Below are positions 1 to 8,287 of a DNA stretch of 47,345 nucleotides, piece after piece. The number at the start of each line of letters is the position of its first letter. Position 1 is the first letter of the stretch. Source of the DNA: Flavobacterium sp. GTDB taxonomy: Bacteria; Bacteroidota; Bacteroidia; Flavobacteriales; Flavobacteriaceae. The notes beneath the pieces are model-generated. The model was not told where the DNA came from, searched no databases, and was given only the letters and a program-made list of their open reading frames with translations. The stretch spans positions 1 to 47,345 of the forward strand of contig JALRGT010000020.1 in assembly GCA_023259675.1 (NCBI GenBank), written 5' to 3'. Both the position numbers and the translations under genes were made by a program.

Positions 1-283
1 TGATATAGTACTCAATCAGTTTGAAAATTTCATTGCTTAAACGAGATTGGGTACCTTTTTCTGAGGGAGCCAAGTAAATGTGCAGGTGCATCAAGTTCAT
101 GATGTTCAGTTGGCCATCGTTGTCAATGTCTAGGATTTTGAAAGCAACTTTGTTGTGGTTTTGACGGTTGTCGTTGTTGAATAACGGGTAGAGACACTCC
201 AAGTATCTCAGGAAAGAGATTTTTGTACGGTCATAACCTTTGGACATGTAGAGGTATAACATTTTGGCGAACTCTTTTGCTAG
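1..283 (-). CDS. Partial EF-hand protein, eukaryote-like, truncated at both ends
   Basis: The minus strand is open from the window edge up to about 289, where a stop codon (290-292) lies upstream; there is no plausible bacterial start. The translation contains one canonical EF-hand loop, DIDNDGQLNIMN, preceded by a hydrophobic helix (VAFKIL) and followed by another (LMHLHIYL), so a calcium-binding role is likely. Codons end mostly in C (AAC, GAC, ATC, TTC), unlike the A/T-ending codons of every other gene here. The protein style resembles protist calcium-binding proteins rather than anything I know from Flavobacterium. The coding similarity stops where a bacterial repeat begins (about 268-284), suggesting a chimeric junction. 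An internal ATG at 262 could serve as a start but would be coincidental. Confidence 0.5.
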
Positions 284-346
284 AAGCAGTTATGAAAGTG
301 AAAATTAAAAATCTGCGAACTTGCGGTTTGTTTTCAGGATTAATCT
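284..346. repeat. Direct repeat, copy 1
   Basis: About 62 bases beginning AAGCAGTTATGAAAGTG recur at 452-513 with a few mismatches and one-base shifts. Weaker similarity extends leftward to about 262, inside the EF-hand reading frame. The repeat contains no gene. It marks the boundary between the foreign-looking left end and normal bacterial sequence. Confidence 0.7.
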
Positions 347-451
347 TAAAGCTTCAGGTAGTATCAATCAGACATAGTGTAACCATATAAGTCATATAAG
401 GTCATTTAAGTTGGAATACCGTGGTCATTTTTTTGCCACCTCTTTTGATAT

Positions 452-513
452 AAGCAGTTATGAAAGTGAAAATTAAAAATCTGCGAATCTGCGGTTTGTA
501 TTCAGGATAATCT
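452..513. repeat. Direct repeat, copy 2
   Basis: Second copy of the repeat at 284-346, about 168 bases away. Between them lies non-coding sequence with short internal near-repeats (ATATAAGTC / ATATAAGGTC / ATTTAAG, 383-410). I see no gene between 290 and 598. Confidence 0.7.
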
Positions 514-598
514 GTTATGAATTCTTTATCGCTTCGGATATAATTGATACAATTAGGAAAGCCTATTTGACTTTAGAAAATAAATAAAAGAAATAGGT

Positions 599-1474
599 TT
601 ATCCTTTTTTTCGGTGTTTCCATCTTTTGTGCGTCCAAAAATAATATTCGGGTGCTTCGTGGATTTGTTTTTCAACTTCCTGAACGTATCGGTGGGTGAT
701 TTCGAAATTTGGAATCGATTTAGCATCCTCCGTAATAGGAATTAAGGTGGCTTCGTAATAACCCCGTTTTACTTTTTTTACTTTGGCAAAAATAACATTG
801 AGATCGTATTTTTTAGAAAGCATTTCTGGGCCGGTATGTACGGGAACTTCTACTCCCATGAAGCTGTCCCAATGAAATATTCGGTCTGATTTTGGAGATT
901 GGTCACTCACAAGCCCATAAACGCAAAGTTTTTTCTCTTTTTGATTTTGAGAAATCAACGGAATCGTATCCTTGGTGGTCACGAGTTTAGTATTGTATTT
1001 AGAACGAATGTCTTTTACGAGTTTGTCAAAATATTTGTTGGCTACTTGCTTATAGACTCCAATTCCCTGATAGCTTATTTTTTGGTTCAGCGTAATAATC
1101 CATTCCCAACTGGCATAATGGGACATCAAAAGCATGATGCTTTTTTCTTTGGCTTCGTATTCTTTTATCAATTCAATGTTGGTGATGACAAATCGTTTGT
1201 TGATTTCTTTGGAAGAAATAGTCAAGGTTTTTACCATTTCAAGAAACATATCACAAAGATGTTGGTATGATTTTTTTTCAATGTTTTTGCGTTCTTTTTC
1301 GCTAAGATGAGGCAGTGCCAAAGCGATATTTCCTCGAACCACCTTTTTACGATAGCCAACAATATAGTACACGAAAAAATATAAAATATCGGAAAGAAAA
1401 TAAAAAAGACGAAATGGAAGAATGGAAATCAACCAAAGCAATGGAAATGAAAGGATGAAAACAAGAAATTGCAT
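599..1474 (-). CDS. LpxL/HtrB-type lysophospholipid (lipid A) acyltransferase family protein
   Basis: A 291-residue inner-membrane enzyme of the family that transfers an acyl chain from acyl-ACP to lipid A precursors or related lipids. It starts with a long hydrophobic segment (MQFLVFILSF..., about residues 1-40) and carries the catalytic H-x4-E motif (HYASWE, H119/E124). The tail FWTHKRWKHR is typical of the bacterial LpxL group. The frame is open up to an ATG at 1519, but the 1474 start matches the usual beginning of Flavobacterium homologues, and a TATATTTG box (1491-1498) lies between the two candidates, so 1474 is preferred. It is divergent from the rhomboid gene. The exact lipid substrate cannot be told from sequence. 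Confidence 0.88.
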   Translation of the reverse strand: MQFLVFILSFPLLWLISILPFRLFYFLSDILYFFVYYIVGYRKKVVRGNIALALPHLSEKERKNIEKKSYQHLCDMFLEMVKTLTISSKEINKRFVITNIELIKEYEAKEKSIMLLMSHYASWEWIITLNQKISYQGIGVYKQVANKYFDKLVKDIRSKYNTKLVTTKDTIPLISQNQKEKKLCVYGLVSDQSPKSDRIFHWDSFMGVEVPVHTGPEMLSKKYDLNVIFAKVKKVKRGYYEATLIPITEDAKSIPNFEITHRYVQEVEKQIHEAPEYYFWTHKRWKHRKKG

Positions 1475-1490
1475 GCGGTAATTTTTCTGG

Positions 1491-1498
1491 CAAATATA
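1491..1498 (-). promoter_or_regulatory. Possible -7 box of the acyltransferase promoter
   Basis: On the minus strand this reads TATATTTG, matching the Bacteroidota -7 consensus TAnnTTTG. No clear TTG -33 element is found at 19-21 bases, so the call is tentative. If real, it forces translation to begin at 1474 rather than 1519. Confidence 0.4.
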
Positions 1499-1589
1499 GG
1501 GCAAATAATGAATATCCATATAATTTTAAAGAGACACTATTCAGCCGTAAGAGAATCACTATATTTACATTTCATTTTAAAATATAAAT

Positions 1590-2228
1590 ATGAATACCAT
1601 TTTGATTGTCATAATTGTGGCAAATGTATTGATGAGTTATAAGGGATTTAATGATCTTGGTTTTTTTAGAAAATACGAATTTCACATGGGAAGTGTTTTG
1701 TCAGGACAGCAGTTTCGGATTTTTACTTCCGCATTTTTACATGCAGATATCGGTCATTTGGTATTTAATATGATTACGCTTTATTTTTTTGCCCCAGTAG
1801 TTATTGCCTATTTAGGGAGTTTGTCCTTTGTAATTGTCTATTTTGGAAGTTTGATTTGTGGAGGTTTATTGACGATTGTTTTTCATAAAAAGGATTATAA
1901 TTATCGAGCCATTGGTGCCTCGGGTGCCGTGACAGGAGTTTTATATTCGGCGATATTATTGCGACCGGATATGATGTTAGGAATCTTTTTTATCATTCCG
2001 ATGCCAGCTTATATTTTTGGAATTCTTTATTTGCTCTATTCAATTTATGGAATGAGAGCGAAGAATGATAATATAGGGCATACGGCTCATTTTGGTGGTG
2101 CTATGGGCGGTTATTTGATTACGTTGATAAGCAATCCTAATTTGTTTGTGGAGCATACTTTATTTGTTATCGCATTGGCAATTCCTATTGCGATTCTTTT
2201 TGTAATGGAAAAAATGGGTAAAATTTAA
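1590..2228 (+). CDS. Rhomboid family intramembrane serine protease
   Basis: A 212-residue polytopic membrane protein that cuts transmembrane substrates within the bilayer. The catalytic serine lies in GASG (S111) and the catalytic histidine in AHFGG (H167), followed by GGxxG-type packing. The upstream helix carries HADIGHLVFNM, equivalent to the conserved H-x2-x-H-x3-N segment of rhomboids. About six membrane helices are visible, the minimal rhomboid core with no extra domain. It starts 71 bases from the divergent acyltransferase frame and precedes the SIMPL gene by 64 bases on the same strand. Natural substrates are unknown. Confidence 0.92.
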   Translation: MNTILIVIIVANVLMSYKGFNDLGFFRKYEFHMGSVLSGQQFRIFTSAFLHADIGHLVFNMITLYFFAPVVIAYLGSLSFVIVYFGSLICGGLLTIVFHKKDYNYRAIGASGAVTGVLYSAILLRPDMMLGIFFIIPMPAYIFGILYLLYSIYGMRAKNDNIGHTAHFGGAMGGYLITLISNPNLFVEHTLFVIALAIPIAILFVMEKMGKI

Positions 2229-2292
2229 TGGCACAGCTTTTGAAAGAATAGTAAAACAAAACAATTAAAAAATAATTAAAAAATAATTCAAG

Positions 2293-2982
2293 ATGAAAAA
2301 AATTGGAATACTATTATTCATGCTATTTATGGCAGTTTCGTATGCACAGGAAGTAAAACAAGTGCCTCAAATAAGTGTTGCTGGGGAAGGGAAGGTAAAA
2401 GTAGTGCCTGATCAAGCGACTATTACCGTAACTGTTGAAACCAAAGGGAATAATGCCAAAGAGGTAAAGAAGCAAAATGACGATCAAATGGATTCGGTTT
2501 TGAAATTGCTTAAAAAAATGAATTTACCAACTTCCGATTACAAAACGCAAAGAGTTTCCTTGAATCCGCAATATGATTATGAAAAAAAGAAAACTTCATA
2601 TAACGCGCAACAAACTATCGAAATCTTATTGAAAGACTTATCTAAATATGATGAGTTAATGGCAGGTGTTGTAGAAAACGGAATCAATAGAATTGATAAT
2701 GTGGTTTTTCAATCTTCAAAATTGGCTCAGTACCAGTCTGAAGCTCGAAAAATGGCCATGAAAGAGGCCAAAATGAAAGCAGAAGATTATGTTTCTGTTT
2801 TAGGTCAAAAAGTAGGAAAGGCGATGACAATAACAGATAATTCGCAAATACATTATCCACAACCGGTTTATGCCACGATGCGAAAATTGGAAATGAGTGA
2901 TAGTGCCGCTCCAAAAGAAACGCTGGCTCTGGGAGAAATTAATATTACCGCTAATGTAAGTGTGAGTTTTATTTTAGAATAA
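2293..2982 (+). CDS. SIMPL domain (DUF541) periplasmic protein
   Basis: A 229-residue protein with a cleavable signal peptide (MKKIGILLFMLFMAVSYA, cut near AQE). The mature part is one SIMPL/DUF541 domain: the opening VPQISVAGEGKVKVVPDQAT is the family hallmark, followed by the long helix with repeated K/E and the closing beta strands ending ITANVSVSFILE. Members are periplasmic or outer-membrane-associated and of poorly defined function, including the E. coli protein YggE linked to oxidative stress. It is followed directly by a strong intrinsic terminator, so it closes a short plus-strand unit with the rhomboid gene. Confidence 0.9.
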   Translation: MKKIGILLFMLFMAVSYAQEVKQVPQISVAGEGKVKVVPDQATITVTVETKGNNAKEVKKQNDDQMDSVLKLLKKMNLPTSDYKTQRVSLNPQYDYEKKKTSYNAQQTIEILLKDLSKYDELMAGVVENGINRIDNVVFQSSKLAQYQSEARKMAMKEAKMKAEDYVSVLGQKVGKAMTITDNSQIHYPQPVYATMRKLEMSDSAAPKETLALGEINITANVSVSFILE

Positions 2983-3004
2983 ATTATAAAGATTCCAAAT
3001 ATAT

Positions 3005-3044
3005 AATCCTGACTTGTTCCTGTAATAAGTCAGGATTTTTTTTT
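3005..3044 (+). terminator. Intrinsic terminator after the SIMPL gene
   Basis: Perfect 11-base stem AATCCTGACTT / AAGTCAGGATT around an 11-base loop, followed by a run of nine T (3036-3044). It lies 22 bases after the SIMPL stop codon. Confidence 0.9.
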
Positions 3045-3251
3045 GTTTCTTGGTACAGTTGTATGTGATGAATTAGATATTGTAAGTGAATGTGACAGAA
3101 AAGGTAAAAATAGTTTAATTATCTTAATAACAATAAGTTAAATTGCATGTTGTTGAGTGTAATTAAAAGCGAAAATTAAAATATAATTGAAGTTTTAATT
3201 CCTTTATCTTAAATTTTTCTTTAAATTTATGGGACACTAAATTTATCTATT

Positions 3252-3689
3252 ATGACTGTAAATCAAATATTAAGCGAAAAAGGAAGTGAAGTTCATTCGA
3301 TAGTTTCTACCATTACAGTATATGAAGCATTGAGAATAATGGGAGAAAAAAATGTTGGTGCACTTTTAGTAATTGAAGACAATGTCTTAAAAGGAATATT
3401 GTCTGAGAGAGATTATGCTCGAAAAATTGCTTTAAAAAACAAGTCCTCCAGTAATACTCTTGTTCACGAAATCATGGATAGTGATATAATTACTGTAAAA
3501 CCAACAGATAATTTAGATTATTGCATGGATTTGATCACCAATAAAAGAATTAGACACTTACCTGTTTTGTCAGACGGTCAAGTTATTGGGATTATCTCCA
3601 TAGGTGATGTGGTAAAAGCCATCATTGAGACACAAAAAAACACCATCAATCATTTAGACTCATACATCAGTGGGACTAAGGCTTTATAG
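3252..3689 (+). CDS. Tandem CBS-domain protein
   Basis: A 145-residue soluble protein made of two CBS motifs (about residues 15-65 and 78-135), which together form a Bateman module that senses adenosyl ligands such as AMP, ATP or SAM. Visible hallmarks are VGALLVIEDNVLKGILSERD in the first motif and IRHLPVLSDGQVIGIISIGD in the second. There is no fused enzymatic domain, so it is presumably a regulatory partner. The 33-base gap to the four-cysteine membrane protein suggests co-transcription. The 269-base gap before it holds only the SIMPL terminator and AT-rich sequence. Confidence 0.93.
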   Translation: MTVNQILSEKGSEVHSIVSTITVYEALRIMGEKNVGALLVIEDNVLKGILSERDYARKIALKNKSSSNTLVHEIMDSDIITVKPTDNLDYCMDLITNKRIRHLPVLSDGQVIGIISIGDVVKAIIETQKNTINHLDSYISGTKAL

Positions 3690-3722
3690 AGAGGATTCAG
3701 AGTAAACATCAGAAATTAATTT

Positions 3723-3908
3723 ATGCTAACAATCATTCTTTCTATTCTTCTTTTAGCTATTGGAATTGCCGGAATTGCCATCAAACTATTGGTTAAAAAA
3801 GAAGGCCGCTTTTCAGGCACTTGTAGTAGTAATAATCCGCTCATGCAAGGAGAAGGGGGGGCGTGCCGTATTTGCGGCGCTAAGCCTGAGGAAAAATGTA
3901 AATCTTAA
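3723..3908 (+). CDS. Small four-cysteine membrane protein, candidate NqrM-like assembly factor
   Basis: A 61-residue protein with one N-terminal membrane helix (residues 2-24), a basic stop (KK), then a short cytoplasmic tail with four cysteines: C34 in GTC, C48 and C51 in CRIC, and C59 near the C-terminus. This is the architecture of NqrM (DUF539), which is needed to insert iron into Na+-NQR, although I cannot show clear sequence identity. It converges with apbE (4-base overlap) at the end of the nqr operon, and in Vibrio nqrM lies beside apbE and nqrF. I infer a role in Na+-NQR maturation. In databases such proteins are often labelled only 'membrane or secreted protein'. Confidence 0.75.
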   Translation: MLTIILSILLLAIGIAGIAIKLLVKKEGRFSGTCSSNNPLMQGEGGACRICGAKPEEKCKS

Positions 3909-4909
3909 TGCAGTTCGGTAATCTGTTTCTTTAAACTTTCGGATGCATACGTTTTCCAGTTTCCGTTATCATCATAAATAAAATATACCTCCAGTTTTAA
4001 GTCTTTGTTTCTTTCTAAAAAGGATTTAGATTTCTTCAATCCCATTACCATGAAAGCGGTAGCATAAGCATCTGCAGTTATGCAATCATCTGCAATCACT
4101 GTGGCGCTTAATACATTCTGTTTGGCCGGATATCCTGTTTTTGGGTTGATGATGTGGGAATATTTTTGGTTGCCCTCAACATAAAATTTTCGATAATTCC
4201 CCGAAGTGGCCAGGGCTTTATTATTTAAACTAATTACGGCTTCAAGTTTTCTTTCAGAGGAAGCTTTTTCATCTGGTTTATCAATACCGACTTTCCAATT
4301 TTTGTTTTCTTTTTTCCCTTTGGCTTTCAGCTCTCCCCCCAGTTCAACTAAATAATTGTTTATTCCTTTACTTTCCAAATAATTGGATAAAACGTCTACG
4401 GAATATCCCTGAGCAATGGCATTGAAATCAATTTTAATCTCCGGTTTTGCTTTTATTATTTTATGGCCTTCAAGGCTTAACATTTTGTAACCAACAAGCT
4501 GAAGTAAACTGTCAATCCTCTTACTGTCCGGAGTTGCTTTTTTAGTAAAGCCAAATCCCCAGGAATTTACCAAAGGACCAACCGTCACATCAAAAAGCCC
4601 CTGGGTTTTCTCTGAAACTTCAATTGATTTGTTAAATACATCAATAAAATAGGGGTCAACTAATACACTGTTGTCGTTATTGTTTATTCTGGAAATAAGT
4701 GAAACAGGAAGCCAGGTTGACATGGAAGAGTCTATCTCTTTCAGCAGGGAATCAATACCTGTTTTGTAATTAATAGGATCATCTGATAAATAGGAAATAT
4801 GATAAGTGGTACCCTGTGCATTCCCTTCAAGCTTAATTAAAGATTTCTTATTGGAGTTGCAGCTTATAAAAAATAGTAGTACAAAAATAGGGAACAGGAA
4901 TTTCATCAT
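3905..4909 (-). CDS. apbE: FAD:protein FMN transferase, ApbE lipoprotein
   Basis: A 334-residue lipoprotein that covalently attaches FMN from FAD to threonine of NqrB and NqrC. The N-terminus MMKFLFPIFVLLFFISC is a lipoprotein signal with the lipobox cysteine. ApbE hallmarks follow: GTTYHISY, DSSMSTW, DVTVGPLVNSWGFG, IDFNAIAQGYSVD, LVELGGELKAKG and HIINPKTGYP. The frame is open to 4972, but that start would overlap nqrF; the tandem ATGs at 4909/4906 lie 10 bases after the nqrF stop and give the proper signal peptide. It is the last gene of the nqr operon, consistent with its client proteins being upstream. Confidence 0.95.
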   Translation of the reverse strand: MMKFLFPIFVLLFFISCNSNKKSLIKLEGNAQGTTYHISYLSDDPINYKTGIDSLLKEIDSSMSTWLPVSLISRINNNDNSVLVDPYFIDVFNKSIEVSEKTQGLFDVTVGPLVNSWGFGFTKKATPDSKRIDSLLQLVGYKMLSLEGHKIIKAKPEIKIDFNAIAQGYSVDVLSNYLESKGINNYLVELGGELKAKGKKENKNWKVGIDKPDEKASSERKLEAVISLNNKALATSGNYRKFYVEGNQKYSHIINPKTGYPAKQNVLSATVIADDCITADAYATAFMVMGLKKSKSFLERNKDLKLEVYFIYDDNGNWKTYASESLKKQITELH

Positions 4910-4919
4910 AAATGTTTTT

Positions 4920-6185
4920 TTACCCTCCAAAATCATCAAAAGCAATGTTTTCAGGTGGGACACCAAGTTCATCGAGCATTTTAAAAACAGCTGCGTTCAT
5001 CATAGGTGGTCCACAAATATAATATTCAACGTCTTCTGGAGCTTCATGATACTTCAAGTAATTTTCAAAAAGCACATTATGAATGAAGCCGGTATAGCCA
5101 GTCCAGTTATCTTCAGGTAGCGGTTCTGACAGCGCAATATTGTATTGGAAATTAGCGAATTCTTTTTCGATATCACGGAAGTGATCGGTATAAAAAACTT
5201 CCTTAGATGACCTTCCTCCGTACCAAAAAGAAACTTTTCGTTCTCTTTCTTTTAGCGTATGAAAAATATGAAATAAATGAGAACGTAGGGGAGCCATTCC
5301 CGCACCGCCTCCAATATAAATCATTTCGTTTTTTGTTGGCTTGATATGGAATTCTCCGAATGGACCTGCTATATTTACTTTGTCCCCGGGTTTTAGGGAA
5401 AACACATAAGAGGAACAAATACCTGGGTTTACCTTCATGAATCCACCTGCTTTCCTGTCGAATGGAGGCGTCGCTAGTCGGATATTCAACATGATGATAT
5501 TTCCTTCTGCAGGATGATTGGCCATCGAATAAGCCCTGAAAATGGGTTCTGGGTTTTTCATTTTAAGATCCCAGATTTTGTACTTGTCGAAATCTTCCTT
5601 AAATCGATTGTCTATATTATAGAGATCCTTTTTAAAATCAATTTCGCAGGAGGGAACATCTATTTGGATGTAACAACCCGACTCAAATTCCAGAAATTCA
5701 CCTTCGGGTAATTTTACTACCAGTTCTTTGATATAGGTAGCCACATTGTTATTTGAAACTACTTCGCATTCCCATTTTTTTATTCCCAATATTTTTTGAG
5801 GGATGATTATTTCCATGTCCTGTTTTACTTTCACTTGACAACCTAACCGCCAATTGGATTGCTGTTGCTTTCTAGTAAAATAAGGAACCTCTGTGGGTAA
5901 AATTTCGCCGCCGCCCGATAATACCTGACATTTGCACATGGCACAAGTTCCACTTCCACCGCAGGCTGAGGGTAAAAATATTTTTTGATTGGACAAGGTG
6001 GTCAACAGGGTAGATCCAGCTTCGGTTTCAAGGATTTCTTTTTCATTAATGATAATTTTCACCAATCCGGAAGGGGTAAGTTTCGATTTTGCGTATAGAA
6101 TTATATACACCAGTACCAAATTGAATACCAAGAAAACAACGACACTACTTATAACCGTTAAACTATCAAAAGTTAAAATTATCAT
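4920..6185 (-). CDS. nqrF: Na+-translocating NADH:quinone reductase subunit F
   Basis: A 421-residue NADH-oxidising entry subunit of Na+-NQR. Residues 5-32 form the membrane anchor. A [2Fe-2S] ferredoxin domain follows, with ligands C75-x5-C81-x2-C84 and C116 ([10 protein letters not shown] ... RLGC). The FAD domain carries RAYSMA (217-222) and the NADH domain [12 protein letters not shown] and YICGPPMM, ending at the aromatic FDDFGG. Length fits the family. It lies 19 bases after nqrE and 10 bases before apbE in one minus-strand operon. Confidence 0.97.
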   Translation of the reverse strand: MIILTFDSLTVISSVVVFLVFNLVLVYIILYAKSKLTPSGLVKIIINEKEILETEAGSTLLTTLSNQKIFLPSACGGSGTCAMCKCQVLSGGGEILPTEVPYFTRKQQQSNWRLGCQVKVKQDMEIIIPQKILGIKKWECEVVSNNNVATYIKELVVKLPEGEFLEFESGCYIQIDVPSCEIDFKKDLYNIDNRFKEDFDKYKIWDLKMKNPEPIFRAYSMANHPAEGNIIMLNIRLATPPFDRKAGGFMKVNPGICSSYVFSLKPGDKVNIAGPFGEFHIKPTKNEMIYIGGGAGMAPLRSHLFHIFHTLKERERKVSFWYGGRSSKEVFYTDHFRDIEKEFANFQYNIALSEPLPEDNWTGYTGFIHNVLFENYLKYHEAPEDVEYYICGPPMMNAAVFKMLDELGVPPENIAFDDFGG

Positions 6186-6204
6186 TTCTTTTTTGTTTAT
6201 AGAT

Positions 6205-6819
6205 TTATAACGAAACCCCCATAAAACTCATAAATGCAATGGCCATCAATCCAGTTAAAATAAAAGTAATTCCCAAACCTCTTAAAGGACCTGGAACATT
6301 TGAATATCTTAATTTCTCTCGGATTGCCGCCAATGAAACGATGGCCAGTAACCATCCAATACCAGAACCCAATCCAAAAACGGTAGCTTCTCCTAATGTG
6401 GCATATTCTCGTTCTTGCATAAACAATGCCCCACCAAGAATAGAGCAATTCACTGCAATGAGCGGTAAAAATATACCTAAGGAGGTGTACAGTGCCGGTG
6501 TATATTTTTCAACAATCATCTCCACTAGCTGTACAATGGAAGCAATGGCTGCAATGAACATGATAAAACTTAAAAAACTAAGATCAATGGACGCAAAGTC
6601 TGATGATAGCCAAGTTAGAGCCCCTGCTTTTAATACATATTTTTCGAGCATATAACAGGCAGGTACTGATATCAATAAAACAAAAGTCACAGCAAGTCCC
6701 AGTCCAATGGCACTTTTTACAGTTTTGGAAATGGCCAGGTATGAACACATGCCCAAGAAATAGGCAAATATCATATTCTCAATAAAAATAGCTTTTATAA
6801 AAATATTTATATGTTCCAT
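6205..6819 (-). CDS. nqrE: Na+-translocating NADH:quinone reductase subunit E
   Basis: A 204-residue integral membrane subunit with six predicted helices. NqrD and NqrE form the inverted pair that coordinates the intramembrane iron centre; C26 in FLGMCSYLA and C113 in AVNCSILGG are the two conserved half-site cysteines. The beginning [21 protein letters not shown] and the motif [11 protein letters not shown] are typical of NqrE. It sits between nqrD (45-base gap) and nqrF. Confidence 0.97.
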   Translation of the reverse strand: MEHINIFIKAIFIENMIFAYFLGMCSYLAISKTVKSAIGLGLAVTFVLLISVPACYMLEKYVLKAGALTWLSSDFASIDLSFLSFIMFIAAIASIVQLVEMIVEKYTPALYTSLGIFLPLIAVNCSILGGALFMQEREYATLGEATVFGLGSGIGWLLAIVSLAAIREKLRYSNVPGPLRGLGITFILTGLMAIAFMSFMGVSL

Positions 6820-6864
6820 AAAATAATATTTAATTACCGTTGTTTTTTGTTGTTAACAATTCAA

Positions 6865-7545
6865 TTATTTGGACTCTATTAATTTTTTGTTCATGCTTCG
6901 TTGTACCCAAATGATAATTCCAACAATGATGAGCGCCATGGGTGGCATAATGATAAGGCTATTATTAAAATAACCTAACTTATAAATCGATTCGGGGATA
7001 ATGCGAAAACCCATTAATTCTCCAGAGCCAAGCAGTTCCCGTACCATAGAAACGATAACTAATATCAACCCATAACCAAATCCGTTACCAATTCCGTCTA
7101 AAAAAGAAGGCCAGGGCTTATTTGCCATAGCGAAGGCTTCCAGTCGCCCCATAATAATACAATTGGTAATGATGAGCCCTACGAAAACGGAAAGTTGTTT
7201 ACTGACATCAAAAACGAATGCTTTTAAAAATTGGTCTACCAAAATAACTATAAAAGCGACAACCGTTAATTGAACAATTATCCGAATGCGTTTTGGAATA
7301 ATATTTCTGATCAATGAAATAGTGACATTTGAAAAAGCACATACCACAATAACAGCAAGGGCCATAACGATAGATGGTTTCATTTTAACTGTAACAGCCA
7401 ATGCAGAACAGATGCCCAATATTTGTACTGTAATTGGGTTATTGTCGTTTAATGGGTCATACAAAAGCCGTTTATTTTTCGCTGAAAATAAAGGTTCTTT
7501 TGGTTTTTTAGGTTTTGCAGGAGTTGGAATTGTTTCTGTACTCAT
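6865..7545 (-). CDS. nqrD: Na+-translocating NADH:quinone reductase subunit D
   Basis: A 226-residue membrane subunit with six helices, paired with NqrE. The basic N-terminal tail rich in P and K (about residues 1-30) precedes LYDPLNDNNPITVQILGICSALAVT, whose cysteine is one ligand of the intramembrane iron centre; the other half-site is in IITNCIIMGR. The segment DGIGNGFGYGLILVIVS is family-typical. It follows nqrC by 25 bases. Confidence 0.97.
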   Translation of the reverse strand: MSTETIPTPAKPKKPKEPLFSAKNKRLLYDPLNDNNPITVQILGICSALAVTVKMKPSIVMALAVIVVCAFSNVTISLIRNIIPKRIRIIVQLTVVAFIVILVDQFLKAFVFDVSKQLSVFVGLIITNCIIMGRLEAFAMANKPWPSFLDGIGNGFGYGLILVIVSMVRELLGSGELMGFRIIPESIYKLGYFNNSLIIMPPMALIIVGIIIWVQRSMNKKLIESK

Positions 7546-7570
7546 ATGCTGTTATTTAAGGTTGTAAATG

Positions 7571-8287
7571 CTATCGCTTTCTGCTTTTAAAATACGGAAT
7601 ATAATTACTAAGGGTTCTTTTAAACATTTCTGTAACACCTCTGCTGGTTATTGTCGCACCTGATATGGCATCGACCCCGTGCATATCCGACGGAGGAGCG
7701 CCTCCTTTAATAGCGGTTACTGAAACAAAATTTCCTGCTTCGTCAAATATTTTTTTTCCGATGAATTGCTGCTGAAACTTTTCTGTTTCAATTTCGGCAC
7801 CCAGTCCAGGTGTCTCACCTTTATGTCCAAAGCTAACGCCATAAATAGTGTTCATATCGCTTTCTAGGGAAATATATCCCCATATTGGACCCCATAATCC
7901 CTTTCCTCGAACAGGAATGATATAAAAGGTTTTTTCGTCTTTATTACAAATGAATAGAGGAAATAATTGTTCCCCTTTTTTTCTAGTTTTGATTTTGTCC
8001 TGTTCTTTTTTAAGGTCTATATCAAACGCAGCAATTTTGCCCGTTACTTCTTCTCCCTTATTATTTAAAACAATTTGTTTGGTTATATATTGATTAAAAA
8101 AATCTTCTGCATTACCGGTTTCAGTGGGTATAGAAACGCTGGTTAAAATATTTTGCATTTTTTCGACTCTAATATTTTTTTCCTGATAGGGTGCAAGGCC
8201 AATAGCGGCAATAGATAGCACTACAGCAATTACCACCACCATAATGGAGGAAAAGAGAAATGTGGCTTTATTACTGTCTTTATCCAT
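7571..8287 (-). CDS. nqrC: Na+-translocating NADH:quinone reductase subunit C
   Basis: A 238-residue subunit with one N-terminal membrane helix (about 10-32) and a periplasmic FMN-binding domain. The flavinylation motif DAISGATITS places the covalent FMN on T212 near the C-terminus; ApbE encoded at the end of the operon would attach it. GLGAEIET and the preceding GETP segment are also conserved in the family. It overlaps the end of nqrB by 8 bases, indicating translational coupling. Confidence 0.97.
   Translation of the reverse strand: MDKDSNKATFLFSSIMVVVIAVVLSIAAIGLAPYQEKNIRVEKMQNILTSVSIPTETGNAEDFFNQYITKQIVLNNKGEEVTGKIAAFDIDLKKEQDKIKTRKKGEQLFPLFICNKDEKTFYIIPVRGKGLWGPIWGYISLESDMNTIYGVSFGHKGETPGLGAEIETEKFQQQFIGKKIFDEAGNFVSVTAIKGGAPPSDMHGVDAISGATITSRGVTEMFKRTLSNYIPYFKSRKR

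Noticed and set aside
383..513. CRISPR-like array
   Set aside because: Only two imperfect long repeats and some short near-repeats; no regular spacing and no cas genes.
899..1270. 123-codon plus-strand frame
   Set aside because: It is the antisense shadow of the acyltransferase gene, which has clear motifs.
4910..4972. Upstream start of apbE at 4972
   Set aside because: It would overlap nqrF by 53 bases and put extra residues before an intact lipoprotein signal; 4909 fits better.
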